Positions 56,490 to 64,000 of a stretch of DNA of 64,000 bases are shown here, piece after piece. The DNA lies in assembly GCF_022179645.1 (NCBI RefSeq), contig NZ_BPRA01000008.1, positions 124,001-188,000 of the forward strand. Direction: 5' to 3'. This DNA comes from Methylobacterium thuringiense (GTDB lineage: Bacteria; Pseudomonadota; Alphaproteobacteria; Rhizobiales; Beijerinckiaceae). The notes below the pieces were generated by a model. The model worked only from the letters and a program-made list of their open reading frames with translations, did not search any database and had not been told where the DNA came from. A program made the position numbers and the translations under genes. Position 1 is the stretch's first letter. Each line of letters begins with the position of its first letter.

Positions 56490-57584
56490 ATGACACGGAA
56501 CGCAGCCGGACGGGACGGCATCCTCTCGGCGCGCGGCATCGCCGCCCTGACCGCGGCCGGGGCGATCCGCCCGGAGCGCCCCTACGCCCCCGACCAGATC
56601 CAGCCGGCGAGCCTCGACCTGCGCCTCGGCAAGCGCGCCTACCGGGTCCGCACCAGCTTCCTGCCCGGCACGAGCCGCACCGTCGACACCTGCGTCGCGG
56701 CGCTCGCCCTGCATCCGATCGACCTGACCCAAGGCGCGGTGCTGGAGACGGGCTGCGTCTACATCGCCGAACTGCTCGAAGATCTGGCCCTGCCGGCGGA
56801 CCTGCGGGCCAGCGCGAATCCGAAGAGCTCCACCGGCCGCATCGACGTGTTCACCCGCGTGATCACCGACCGCGCCGCCGCCTTCGATCAGGTCGAGGCC
56901 GGCTATACCGGGCCGCTCTATGCGGAGATCTCGCCCAGGACGTTCCCGATCCTCGTGCGGACCGGCTCGCGGCTCTCGCAGATCCGCTTCCGCCAAGGCG
57001 AGCCGCGCCTGACCGATACCGAACTCGCCGCGCTGCACGCCCGCAGCCCGCTGGTGAGCGCGGACGACCCCTCCTTCACCGGCGGCGTCGCCGTCTCGGT
57101 CGACCTGTCCGGGTTCGACGGCCTGATCGGCTATCGCGGCAAGCGCCATACCGGGCTGATCGACGTCGACAAGCCGCGCAGCCAGCCGGCCTCCGATTTC
57201 TGGGATCCGCTGCCCGCCGACGACCGCGGCGCGCTGATCCTCGATCCGGGCCAGTTCTACATCCTGGCCTCGAAAGAGGCGGTGCAGGTGCCGCCCGACC
57301 ACGCCGCCGAGATGGTGCCGTTCGATCCCCTGGTCGGCGAATTCCGGGTGCATTACGCCGGCTTCTTCGATCCGGGCTTCGGCTTTGCCGGGGCAGGGGG
57401 CTCGGGCGCGCGCGCCGTGCTCGAGGTCCGCTCGCGCGACGTGCCGTTCTTGCTGGAGGATGGCCAGATCGTCGGGCGGCTCGTCTACGAGCGCATGGCC
57501 GAGACGCCGGAGACGCTCTATGGCGCGGGCGCGGGCTCGAACTATCAGGCGCAGGGCCTGAAGCTCTCGAAGCACTTCTACTGA
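56490..57584 (+). CDS. 2'-deoxycytidine 5'-triphosphate deaminase, long form
   Basis: 364 residues, about twice the classical Dcd (about 190). Residues 1-180 show the trimeric dUTPase/Dcd fold with DQIQPASLDLRLGKRAYRVR and SANPKSSTGRIDVFTRVITD; the second half repeats the theme (ALILDPGQFYILASKEAVQV, EFRVHYAGFFDPGFGFAGAG). So this looks like an internally duplicated or two-domain Dcd, a form known in alphaproteobacteria. It would make dUTP from dCTP for thymidylate synthesis. Start ATG at 56490. Confidence 0.88.
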   Translation: MTRNAAGRDGILSARGIAALTAAGAIRPERPYAPDQIQPASLDLRLGKRAYRVRTSFLPGTSRTVDTCVAALALHPIDLTQGAVLETGCVYIAELLEDLALPADLRASANPKSSTGRIDVFTRVITDRAAAFDQVEAGYTGPLYAEISPRTFPILVRTGSRLSQIRFRQGEPRLTDTELAALHARSPLVSADDPSFTGGVAVSVDLSGFDGLIGYRGKRHTGLIDVDKPRSQPASDFWDPLPADDRGALILDPGQFYILASKEAVQVPPDHAAEMVPFDPLVGEFRVHYAGFFDPGFGFAGAGGSGARAVLEVRSRDVPFLLEDGQIVGRLVYERMAETPETLYGAGAGSNYQAQGLKLSKHFY

Positions 57585-57636
57585 TACGCCGCCGCCCGGA
57601 CGAGGCGCCGGTCGGCGAGCCTCCGGCCGACGCGGC

Positions 57637-58110
57637 TCAGGGCTGGGCCGGCCCTCCGGCCGCCACGACGCCGGCCCCTCTGGGCGAAACCAGAACTCTG
57701 CGCGTGGCCGCCTTCGGCGCGGCGCTCGGCGGCGTCACGGCCGGTGCGGGCCCGATGTCGAGGTCCGTGCCGTCGCCCTCGAGCACCGGCAGCAGGTCGA
57801 GCTGGAACGGCGACGGATCGGCGGCCGCCGAGCGGGCCGGGGCCGCCACCTGAGCCGGGAGGACGGCCTCGACCGGCGCCGCGGCGACGAACGCCACGGG
57901 CTCCGGGGCGGCATCCGCATAGGCAACCATCGGCGTCGGATCGACGGAGAGGGACGGCGAGAGCTGCAGCATCAGCAGGAGGCCGGCCGTGATGGCGGCG
58001 GAGGCGAGGGCGAGGGGTGTCACCGGCACGGGGCTGCGGCGCTCGACCTGCTGCAGGAGCTTCAGCGGACCCGGCAGGATGCGCACGCGGCGCACGAACA
58101 ATCTCGACAT
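57637..58110 (-). CDS. Hypothetical single-pass membrane protein
   Basis: 157 residues from the ATG at 58108-58110. A basic N-terminus (MSRLFVRRVRILPGPLKLLQ) precedes one membrane helix (about 33-52, LALASAAITAGLLLMLQLSP). The rest is Ala/Pro/Val-rich and probably disordered in the periplasm (FVAAAPVEAVLPAQVAAP). No family recognised. It converges with the dCTP-deaminase gene and points away from pgl. Confidence 0.55.
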   Translation of the reverse strand: MSRLFVRRVRILPGPLKLLQQVERRSPVPVTPLALASAAITAGLLLMLQLSPSLSVDPTPMVAYADAAPEPVAFVAAAPVEAVLPAQVAAPARSAAADPSPFQLDLLPVLEGDGTDLDIGPAPAVTPPSAAPKAATRRVLVSPRGAGVVAAGGPAQP

Positions 58111-58232
58111 GGCGCATTCTCCGGCACGAGCCAGACTTCGCCCTCGCATACTGTTAGCGGCTATGGCGAAAGTGTGGCCGCAAGTGTGCGATGGCACCCT
58201 ACGCGATGTCACCCTGCGTGACAGGATACGGC

Positions 58233-58964
58233 TCAGGCGTCGGCGGCGGCCTCGTCGATGAACCAGATCAGCCGGCCCTTGCTCGTGGCACGGCCGGCGG
58301 GCAGATCCTCGCCGGCCGCGAGCCGCGCGAGCGGATCGCGCTTGGCCGTGCCGTTCACGAGGAAGAGCACCGAACGCGAGGAGGCCAGCGCCGGGAAGGT
58401 CAGGCTGATGCGCGGGACGAACGGCTCCATCCCCGCCTCCGGCACCGCCGCGACCCAGGCCTCGCGCTCCTTCACCGCCGGCTTGCCGGGGAACAGCGAG
58501 GCGGTGTGGCCGTCGCCGCCGAGGCCGAGCAGGACGAGGTCGAACAACGGCCGGGACGGGTCGAGGGTGTCCGCGCCGTAGAACGCCTGCAGCGTCTTCT
58601 GGTAGGCGCGCGCGCCGATCTCTGCGCCCGCGTCGGAGGGGATGAAGTGGAAGTGCCCGGCCGGCACCGGCCCTTCATGCCCGAAGGCTTCGCGGACCAT
58701 GCGGACGTTGCTGAGCGGATCGTCCCAGGGCACGACCCGGTCGTCGCCGAAGAACCAGTGGATGCGCGACCACGGCACCCGGCCGACATAGCCCTCGCCC
58801 GCAAGCAACGCGTAGAGCCGCTTCGGCGTCGAACCGCCGGACAGGCAGATCGCGATGCGCTCCCCCGTCGCCTCCTCCGCCACCGCGAGCAGCAGGTCGG
58901 CAGCGGCCCGCGCCGTCGCCTCGGCGTCGGGGAGGATCGTCGCATTCGGGGGCAGGGCGATCAT
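58233..58964 (-). CDS. pgl: 6-phosphogluconolactonase
   Basis: 243 residues. Hydrolyses 6-phosphogluconolactone to 6-phosphogluconate. DevB/Pgl-type motifs: ISICLSGGSTP-like IAICLSGGSTPKRLYALLA, IHWFFGDDRVVPWDDPLSN, LVLLGLGGDGHTASLFPG and the C-terminal LVNGTAKRDPLARLAAG. Nine bases downstream of gnd on the same strand, so cotranscribed. The usual partner zwf is not next to it. Confidence 0.94.
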   Translation of the reverse strand: MIALPPNATILPDAEATARAAADLLLAVAEEATGERIAICLSGGSTPKRLYALLAGEGYVGRVPWSRIHWFFGDDRVVPWDDPLSNVRMVREAFGHEGPVPAGHFHFIPSDAGAEIGARAYQKTLQAFYGADTLDPSRPLFDLVLLGLGGDGHTASLFPGKPAVKEREAWVAAVPEAGMEPFVPRISLTFPALASSRSVLFLVNGTAKRDPLARLAAGEDLPAGRATSKGRLIWFIDEAAADA

Positions 58965-58973
58965 CGGCGCCCC

Positions 58974-59984
58974 TTATTTGCGCGCGTCGGACGAGCCCAT
59001 GGCCGGAGCCGGCGCGCCCTCGATATGGCCGCCGAAGCCTTTTCGCATGGCCGATAGGAGTTTGTCGGCATAGCTGTCGTGCTCGCGCGAGCGGAAGCGG
59101 CGGTAGAGAGCGTTCGAGAGCACGGTGGCCGGCACGGCCTCCTCGACGGCGGCGTTGATGGTCCAGCGTCCTTCGCCCGAATCCTCGACGAACCCTGAGA
59201 AGCCTTCGAGCGATTCGTTACCGGCGAGCGCGGAAGCGGTCAGGTCGAGGAGCCAGGACGAGACCACACTGCCGCGCCGCCAGACCTCGGCGATGTCGCC
59301 GAGGTTGAGATCGTAGCGGCGATGCTCCGGTACCTGATCGGAATTGGCGTGCTTGAGGATGTCGAAGCCCTCGGCATAGGCCTGCATCAGGCCGTACTCG
59401 ATGCCGTTGTGGATCATCTTGACGAAGTGGCCCGCGCCGGTCGGGCCGGCATGGATGTAGCCTTCTTCCGCGCGCGAATCGCGGCCCTCGCGACCGGGGG
59501 TCTGCGGGATGTCGCCCCGGCCGGGCGCCAGCGTCTTGAGGATCGGGTCGAGGCGGTCGACCGCCGCCGTGTCGCCGCCGATCATCATGCAATAGCCGCG
59601 CTCCAGCCCCCAGACGCCGCCGGAGGTGCCGACGTCGACGAAGTGGATGCCCTTGTCCTTGAGCTCGGACGCATGACGGATGTCGTCCTGATAGAACGAG
59701 TTGCCGCCGTCGATGATGATGTCGTCGGCCTCCATCAGGCCGTGCAGGGCGGTGATGGTCTCGTTGGTGATGTGGCCGGCCGGCAGCATCACCCATAGGG
59801 CGCGCGGCTTTTCGAGCTTGGCGACGAGGTCTTCGAGGCTGGAGGCGCCAGTGGCACCCTCGCCTGCAAGCGTCTCGACGGCCTTGGAATCCTTATCGAA
59901 GACTACGGCCGTGTGCCCGTTGCGCATAATGCGCCGCACGATATTGCCGCCCATCCGGCCGAGGCCGATCATGCCGAGTTGCAT
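58974..59984 (-). CDS. gnd: 6-phosphogluconate dehydrogenase, decarboxylating (short form)
   Basis: 336 residues from the ATG at 59982-59984. Oxidises 6-phosphogluconate to ribulose 5-phosphate and CO2. Rossmann motif [15 protein letters not shown] at the N-terminus; [20 protein letters not shown] and the catalytic-Lys segment [20 protein letters not shown] follow. The length marks the short, often NAD-preferring GndA/YqeC type rather than the 470-residue form. It lies between pgl and tal-pgi and is preceded by a 110-bp palindromic repeat. Confidence 0.95.
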   Translation of the reverse strand: MQLGMIGLGRMGGNIVRRIMRNGHTAVVFDKDSKAVETLAGEGATGASSLEDLVAKLEKPRALWVMLPAGHITNETITALHGLMEADDIIIDGGNSFYQDDIRHASELKDKGIHFVDVGTSGGVWGLERGYCMMIGGDTAAVDRLDPILKTLAPGRGDIPQTPGREGRDSRAEEGYIHAGPTGAGHFVKMIHNGIEYGLMQAYAEGFDILKHANSDQVPEHRRYDLNLGDIAEVWRRGSVVSSWLLDLTASALAGNESLEGFSGFVEDSGEGRWTINAAVEEAVPATVLSNALYRRFRSREHDSYADKLLSAMRKGFGGHIEGAPAPAMGSSDARK

Positions 59985-60009
59985 GGCTTGCTGACTCCCG
60001 TCTGGCGCC

Positions 60010-60117
60010 TCTCCTCCCCCTTGTGGGGAGGAGTTGGAGGTGGGGGTGGTGCCGCTTGGTCCGACGCAGGCAAGCGGAGCCACCCCCACCCTCGGTCCCT
60101 CCCCACAAGGGGGAGGG
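60010..60117. repeat. 110-bp palindromic repeat, copy B (between tal-pgi and gnd)
   Basis: Matches 51481-51590: same start TCTCCTCCCCCTTGTGGGGA, same core GAGGTGGGGGTGGT and AGGCAAGCGG, and the same inverted end CCACAAGGGGGAGGG. It fills the gap between the tal-pgi stop and the gnd start. Confidence 0.85.
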
Positions 60118-60123
60118 AAGGTT

Positions 60124-62946
60124 CTAACCCACCGCCGCCTTGATCGCCGCGGCGATGCGTCTGACGCCGGCTTCGACTTCGCCGCCCTTGATGTGGACGC
60201 GCAGGGCCCGCCGGCCGCGCTCGGCCAACACCGAAAAATCGCCGCGGGCCTGCGCCGCAATCACCGTGCCGAAGCCGAGCTTGCGACCGGGGATTGCAAG
60301 GTCCTGCGACGGGTCGGCGGTGATCTGGAGGAAGACGCCGCTCGATGGGCCGCCCTTGTAGGCCTGCCCCGTCGAATGGAGGAAGCGCGGCCCGAACTCC
60401 AGGCAGGTCGCGACCTTGCGGGCGTCGCGCACGGCGAGGCGTGCATCCTGCAGGACCGACTGGTGCGTCGCGTTGCGCTCGATATAGCCGAGCACCGCGA
60501 CGTAATCGTCCTCCTTCACCCGGGCGAGGTGCCGGGCAACCGTCGCCTCGACGCCGCCCTCACCCTGCGCCAGAGCCTCGGCGTTGGCGGTGTCGGCGTA
60601 GAGCGCGATGGTGTCGTCCTCGAACAGCGGCGTCTCGGCCGGCAGCGATCCGGTCTCCTCGGCGGTCGAGAACAGCTTCTTCGTCTCGATCTTGCTCGCC
60701 TCGACGTCGGGCTGGTCGAAAGGGTTGATGCCGAGCACGGCGCCGGCAACCGCCGTGGCGATCTCGAAGCGGAAGAATTCCTGCGACAGCTGCTCGACCT
60801 TTTCGAGGTCGATGCGCACCAGCGGATGGCCCTCCGCCTCCAGGCCCTTCACGGCCTCGTCCTGCTGCGCGTCGGCGCGGCCGTCGAGACGCAGGTAGAT
60901 GAAGAAGCGGTCGCGGCCGTAGATAGCGGGCACGCCGACGGGCTCGCCCTCGATCGGGATGACGCCCTTGCCCTCCTTGCCGGTGGATTCGGCGATGAGC
61001 TGTTCAGCCCAGGTGCCGAAGGTGCCGACGCCGGGCGAGCAGATGATCGTCACCTTGTCGCGGCCGTGTTCCAGCGCAGCAACGCCGATCGCCGCGCCGA
61101 GGCGCACGCCGGGATTGTTGGCAGGCGGCACGGCCGGTCCGCAGGAGCGCACCATGATGTGCGCGCTCTCCAAGAACTCGTCGATCTCGACGCCCGCCAC
61201 CGCCGCCGGCACGAGGCCAAACGCGGAGAGCACGGAGTAGCGGCCGCCGATCTGCGGCACGCCGTAGAAAATCCTGCGGAAGCCGTCGTCCTTCGCGGCC
61301 TTCTCCATGGCGGAGCCGGGATCGGTCACGGCGACGAAGTGCCGGCCGGCCTTGTCGCCGACGACCTCCTTCATCCGGCCCAGGAAGTAGTCGCGAAAGA
61401 CGTTGGGTTCGAGAGTCGAACCGGATTTCGAGGCGACGATGAAGAGCGTCTTTTCGAGGTTCACAGCCGCCTCGACGGTGCGGACCTCGTCCGGATCGGT
61501 CGAATCGAGGATACGAAGCTTGGGCCAGCCCTCGCGCTCGCCGTAGGTCGCAGCGATCACCTCGGGACCGAGGCTCGAACCGCCCATGCCGAGCACCACG
61601 GCATCGGTGAAGCCTTCGGAGCGAATCTCCTCGGCGAAGGCCTCGTACTCGCCGACCTTGGTCAGCCCGTCCTCGACGATGCGCAGCCAGCCGAGCCACT
61701 TGTCCTCGTCGGCGCCCGTCCAGACCGTCTTGTCATGAGCCCAGAGGCGGCGGATCGCGCCATCGGCGCGCCAGGATTCGATGGTCTTGTCGGTTGCGCC
61801 CTGCAGCACGTCGCCGAGCTTGCAGGCATGGCCGTTGAGCCGGGCGCCGAGCAGCGCCGCGCGCTTCGAGGCCACGGCACCGAGCACCGCGTCGGCCGCG
61901 TCCACGAAGAGCTGCACGCCCTCCGCGACGAGTTGCTTGGCGACCGCCTCGATGTCGATGCCGGCCTTGGCCAGGCGCGCCATCACGGCCTCGGCCTCGC
62001 CGACGTTCTCCTCCAGCGAAGCCCGCGCCTGCCCGTGATCGCGAAAGGCGTCCATGGTGGCGGGCGGCATGGTGTTGACGGTGTTCCGGCCGATCAGCTC
62101 GGAGACGTAGAGCGTGTCGGGATAGGCCTTGTTCTTGACGCCGGTGGAGGCCCAGAGCAGGCGCTGCGCCTTGGCGCCCTTGGCATCGAGCGCCTCCCAG
62201 GCCTGGCCGGAAAAGATGCGCTTGTAGGACTGGTAGGCGAGCTTGGCATTCGCGATCGCGACCTTGCCCTTGAGGTCCTCGAACTCGCCTTTCTCGTCGA
62301 GCTGCTTGTCCACCAGCACGTCGATGCGGCTGATGAAGAAGCTCGCCACGCTCGCGACCTTCGAGACGTCGCCGCCCTTGGCCCCGAACTCGGTCAGGCC
62401 GTCGATGAAGGCCTGCGCTACGGCCTCGTAGGTCGCCTTCGAGAACAGCAGCGTGACGTTGATCGAGATACCCTCGGCGGTGAGCTGGCGGATCGCCGGG
62501 ATGCCCTCCGGGGTCGCCGGCACCTTCACCATCAGGTTGTCGCGGGCGACGGCCTTGTGCAGACGCCGCGCCTCGACCAGCGTCTCCTCGGTGTCGAGGG
62601 CGAGGTAGGGCGAGACTTCGAGGCTGACGTAGCCGTCGGCGCCGTCGCTCGCCTCGTAAACAGGGCGCAGCACGTCGGCGGCGGCCTGGACGTCGGCGAT
62701 GGCGAGGCCTTCGTAGAGGTCGATGACGCGGGCGTCGCCCTGGTCGAGCACGCTCTTGAGGCTGTCGTCGTACTCGGACGAATGCCCGATCGCCTTCTCG
62801 AAGATCGACGGGTTCGAGGTGACGCCGCGCAGGTCGTCGGCTTCGACCAGCGCCTTCAGTTCGCCCTTCGCGATGAATCCGCGGGCCACGAAGTCGAGCC
62901 AGACCGCCTGTTCGTAGTCGGTGAAGAGGGCGTTCAGGGCACTCAT
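60124..62946 (-). CDS. tal-pgi: Bifunctional transaldolase/glucose-6-phosphate isomerase
   Basis: 940 residues, a fusion. Residues 1-370 are transaldolase: [20 protein letters not shown] and the Schiff-base Lys141 in [13 protein letters not shown]. Residues about 390-940 are glucose-6-phosphate isomerase: [35 protein letters not shown] and [20 protein letters not shown] with the catalytic Glu region. The N-terminal enzyme exchanges three-carbon units between sugar phosphates; the C-terminal one interconverts glucose-6-P and fructose-6-P. Such fusions occur in Methylobacterium and some other bacteria. Flanked by gnd and tkt on the same strand. Confidence 0.96.
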   Translation of the reverse strand: MSALNALFTDYEQAVWLDFVARGFIAKGELKALVEADDLRGVTSNPSIFEKAIGHSSEYDDSLKSVLDQGDARVIDLYEGLAIADVQAAADVLRPVYEASDGADGYVSLEVSPYLALDTEETLVEARRLHKAVARDNLMVKVPATPEGIPAIRQLTAEGISINVTLLFSKATYEAVAQAFIDGLTEFGAKGGDVSKVASVASFFISRIDVLVDKQLDEKGEFEDLKGKVAIANAKLAYQSYKRIFSGQAWEALDAKGAKAQRLLWASTGVKNKAYPDTLYVSELIGRNTVNTMPPATMDAFRDHGQARASLEENVGEAEAVMARLAKAGIDIEAVAKQLVAEGVQLFVDAADAVLGAVASKRAALLGARLNGHACKLGDVLQGATDKTIESWRADGAIRRLWAHDKTVWTGADEDKWLGWLRIVEDGLTKVGEYEAFAEEIRSEGFTDAVVLGMGGSSLGPEVIAATYGEREGWPKLRILDSTDPDEVRTVEAAVNLEKTLFIVASKSGSTLEPNVFRDYFLGRMKEVVGDKAGRHFVAVTDPGSAMEKAAKDDGFRRIFYGVPQIGGRYSVLSAFGLVPAAVAGVEIDEFLESAHIMVRSCGPAVPPANNPGVRLGAAIGVAALEHGRDKVTIICSPGVGTFGTWAEQLIAESTGKEGKGVIPIEGEPVGVPAIYGRDRFFIYLRLDGRADAQQDEAVKGLEAEGHPLVRIDLEKVEQLSQEFFRFEIATAVAGAVLGINPFDQPDVEASKIETKKLFSTAEETGSLPAETPLFEDDTIALYADTANAEALAQGEGGVEATVARHLARVKEDDYVAVLGYIERNATHQSVLQDARLAVRDARKVATCLEFGPRFLHSTGQAYKGGPSSGVFLQITADPSQDLAIPGRKLGFGTVIAAQARGDFSVLAERGRRALRVHIKGGEVEAGVRRIAAAIKAAVG

Positions 62947-63008
62947 GTCGGTCGATCCTCAGACTGTCGTTGGGTCGCTACCCTGGAGATAGGGCGCGTC
63001 GCGCCTCG

Positions 63009-63209
63009 AAACCCTCCCCCTCTGCGGGGGAGGATGCCCTGCGGATGCAGGGCGGGAGAGGGTCCGCAATGTCCGGACACGGCGCTCCCCTCTCCCGACC
63101 CGCTTTCGCGGGCCACCCTCTCCCCTTCCAAGTCGGGTATACCCGACTTGGGCACCCGCAATGCGGATCTCGGGCAAGCCCGAGGTCCATGGGGAGAGGG
63201 GGGCTTCCC
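63009..63209. repeat. Hairpin-dense intergenic block between tkt and tal-pgi
   Basis: Contains, in order, CCTCCCCCTCTGCGGGGGAGG, GCCCTGCGGATGCAGGGC, GACCCGCTTTCGCGGGCCA-type hairpins, and a perfect 22-bp palindrome at 63129-63150 (CAAGTCGGGTA and its exact complement), then CTCGGGCAAGCCCGAG. The type resembles the 110-bp repeats but is a different assembly. No gene seen. Confidence 0.7.
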
Positions 63210-63212
63210 GCG

Positions 63213-64000
63213 CTACTTCTTATGCCGCGCGATCTGGTCGCGGGCGGCCTGCAGGACCTTTTCCGGCGAGAAGCCGAACTTCTTCTGCAGGTCCTTGATC
63301 GGGGCCGACGCGCCGAAGGTGCTCATGCCGATGATTGCGCCGGAGAAGCCGGCATAGCGGTCCCAGCCGATCACCGAACCCTGCTCGACGGCGACGCGGG
63401 CCAGCACCTCCGGCGGCAGCACCGAATTGCGGTAGGCCTCGTCCTGGCGCTCGAACAGGTCCCAGGACGGCATCGAGACGATTCGGGCCTTCACGCCCTC
63501 GGCCTTCAGGGTTTCGTAGGCGCCGACGCAGAGCTGCACCTCGGAGCCGGAGGCGATCAGGATCACCTCGGGCGTGCCCTCGCCGCCAGCGAGAACGTAG
63601 GCGCCCTTGGCGACGCCCGACGCGCTGGCGAAGACGGTCCGGTCGACGGTCGGCAGCGGCTGACGGGAGAGGGCGAGCACGGCGGGCTGGTTCTTCAGCG
63701 AGAAGATCACGCGGTAGGCTTCGGCGACCTCGTTGGCGTCGGCCGGGCGCAGCGTCACGAGGCCCGGGATGCAGCGCAGCGACAGAAGCTGCTCCACCGG
63801 CTGGTGGGTCGGGCCGTCCTCGCCCACGCCGATCGAATCGTGCGTGAAGACGTGGAAGACCGGCAGCTCCATCAACGAGGCGAGCCGGATCGGCGGGCGC
63901 ATGTAATCGGCGAAGACCAGGAAGGTCGCGCCGTAGGCCCTCAAGCCCACGAGGCCGAGGCCGTTCACGATCGAGCCCATGGCGTGCTCGCGCACGCCGA
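63213..64000 (-). CDS. tkt: Transketolase (C-terminal part, runs off the window)
   Basis: The last 262 codons of a minus-strand gene whose start lies beyond 64000. Transfers two-carbon units in the pentose-phosphate and Calvin-type cycles using thiamine diphosphate. Visible are the pyrimidine-domain parts REHAMGSIVNGLGLVG, FLVFADYMRPPIRLASLMEL, FTHDSIGVGEDGPTHQPVEQ and the C-terminal domain SVIGWDRYAGFSGAIIGMST. Active-site His in EDGPTHQP is intact. Upstream of tal-pgi on the same strand, so these form a pentose-phosphate group. Confidence 0.96.
   Translation of the reverse strand, partial: GVREHAMGSIVNGLGLVGLRAYGATFLVFADYMRPPIRLASLMELPVFHVFTHDSIGVGEDGPTHQPVEQLLSLRCIPGLVTLRPADANEVAEAYRVIFSLKNQPAVLALSRQPLPTVDRTVFASASGVAKGAYVLAGGEGTPEVILIASGSEVQLCVGAYETLKAEGVKARIVSMPSWDLFERQDEAYRNSVLPPEVLARVAVEQGSVIGWDRYAGFSGAIIGMSTFGASAPIKDLQKKFGFSPEKVLQAARDQIARHKK

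Noticed and set aside
60034-63357. A 1107-codon plus-strand frame antisense to tal-pgi
   Set aside because: Composition is that of the reverse complement of well-supported coding sequence, with no motif; tal and pgi motifs on the minus strand are decisive.

Overview
The window is a GC-rich (roughly two thirds G+C) chromosomal segment of an alphaproteobacterium, most likely a Hyphomicrobiales member of the Methylobacterium/Methylorubrum type (inference). The indicators are a split F0 operon in the order I-a-c-b'-b, a CcrM-type GANTC methyltransferase, an Omp2-type porin, a polyhydroxyalkanoate-granule family protein, the order slt-dapA-smpB-NYN-pyrE-rel-rpoZ, a tal-pgi fusion, several DUF6894 paralogues and many palindromic intergenic repeats. 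No rRNA, tRNA, CRISPR, prophage or insertion sequence was seen. Almost all of the sequence reads as core chromosome.

Layout. 1-1.7 kb: an ABC ATPase fragment, a DUF1192 protein and a saccharopine-dehydrogenase-like reductase. 1.7-4.5 kb: the F0 half of ATP synthase on the minus strand with its own terminator; the F1 genes are not here. 4.7-9.1 kb: a DsbA-like oxidoreductase, a DciA-like protein, a DUF1428 protein, mutY and ccrM. 9.5-17.3 kb: rlpA, a PHA-granule family protein, a Pro-rich small protein, a Uup-like ABC-F ATPase, a porin, and a large OmpA-domain protein coupled to a small membrane protein. 17.3-21.3 kb: a putative organosulfur-utilisation group (LLM flavin monooxygenase, sulfonate-type binding protein, DszC/SfnB-like flavoprotein) with no permease or ATPase. 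21.3-31.6 kb: slt, dapA, smpB, a redoxin, a NYN protein, pyrE, a brnTA toxin-antitoxin module, rel and rpoZ. 32-35.2 kb: an HD-GYP protein, an exported beta-carbonic anhydrase and small proteins including two DUF6894 members. 35.4-39 kb: the fatty-acid cluster fabD-fabG-acpP-fabF. 39.1-44 kb: a flavoprotein and two polytopic GT-C-like membrane proteins. 44.1-47.3 kb: mltG, yicC, gmk. 47.4-49.5 kb: two small exported proteins and hslO. 49.6-52.2 kb: edd and eda of the Entner-Doudoroff pathway. 52.4-58.1 kb: a Gly-rich repeat protein, the speG-argE-apaG chain, a long-form dCTP deaminase and small membrane proteins. 58.2-64 kb: pgl, gnd, tal-pgi and tkt (cut by the window end).

How the genes work together. 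The right-hand 15 kb carries most of a hexose/pentose-phosphate module: 6-phosphogluconolactonase, 6-phosphogluconate dehydrogenase, 6-phosphogluconate dehydratase, KDPG aldolase, transaldolase-glucose-6-phosphate isomerase and transketolase. Glucose-6-phosphate dehydrogenase is not in the window. The centre links the stringent response (rel, rpoZ) with pyrimidine synthesis and trans-translation. Cell-cycle control is hinted at by ccrM and by a perfect CtrA-type TTAA-N7-TTAA site between slt and dapA. The most interesting items are the brnTA promoter, which predicts a leaderless GTG-started toxin mRNA with the -10 inside an operator palindrome; the permease-less organosulfur group; the OmpA domain split by a Lys-rich insert; the three-repeat exported Gly-rich protein; and the several repeat families that sit at gene ends.
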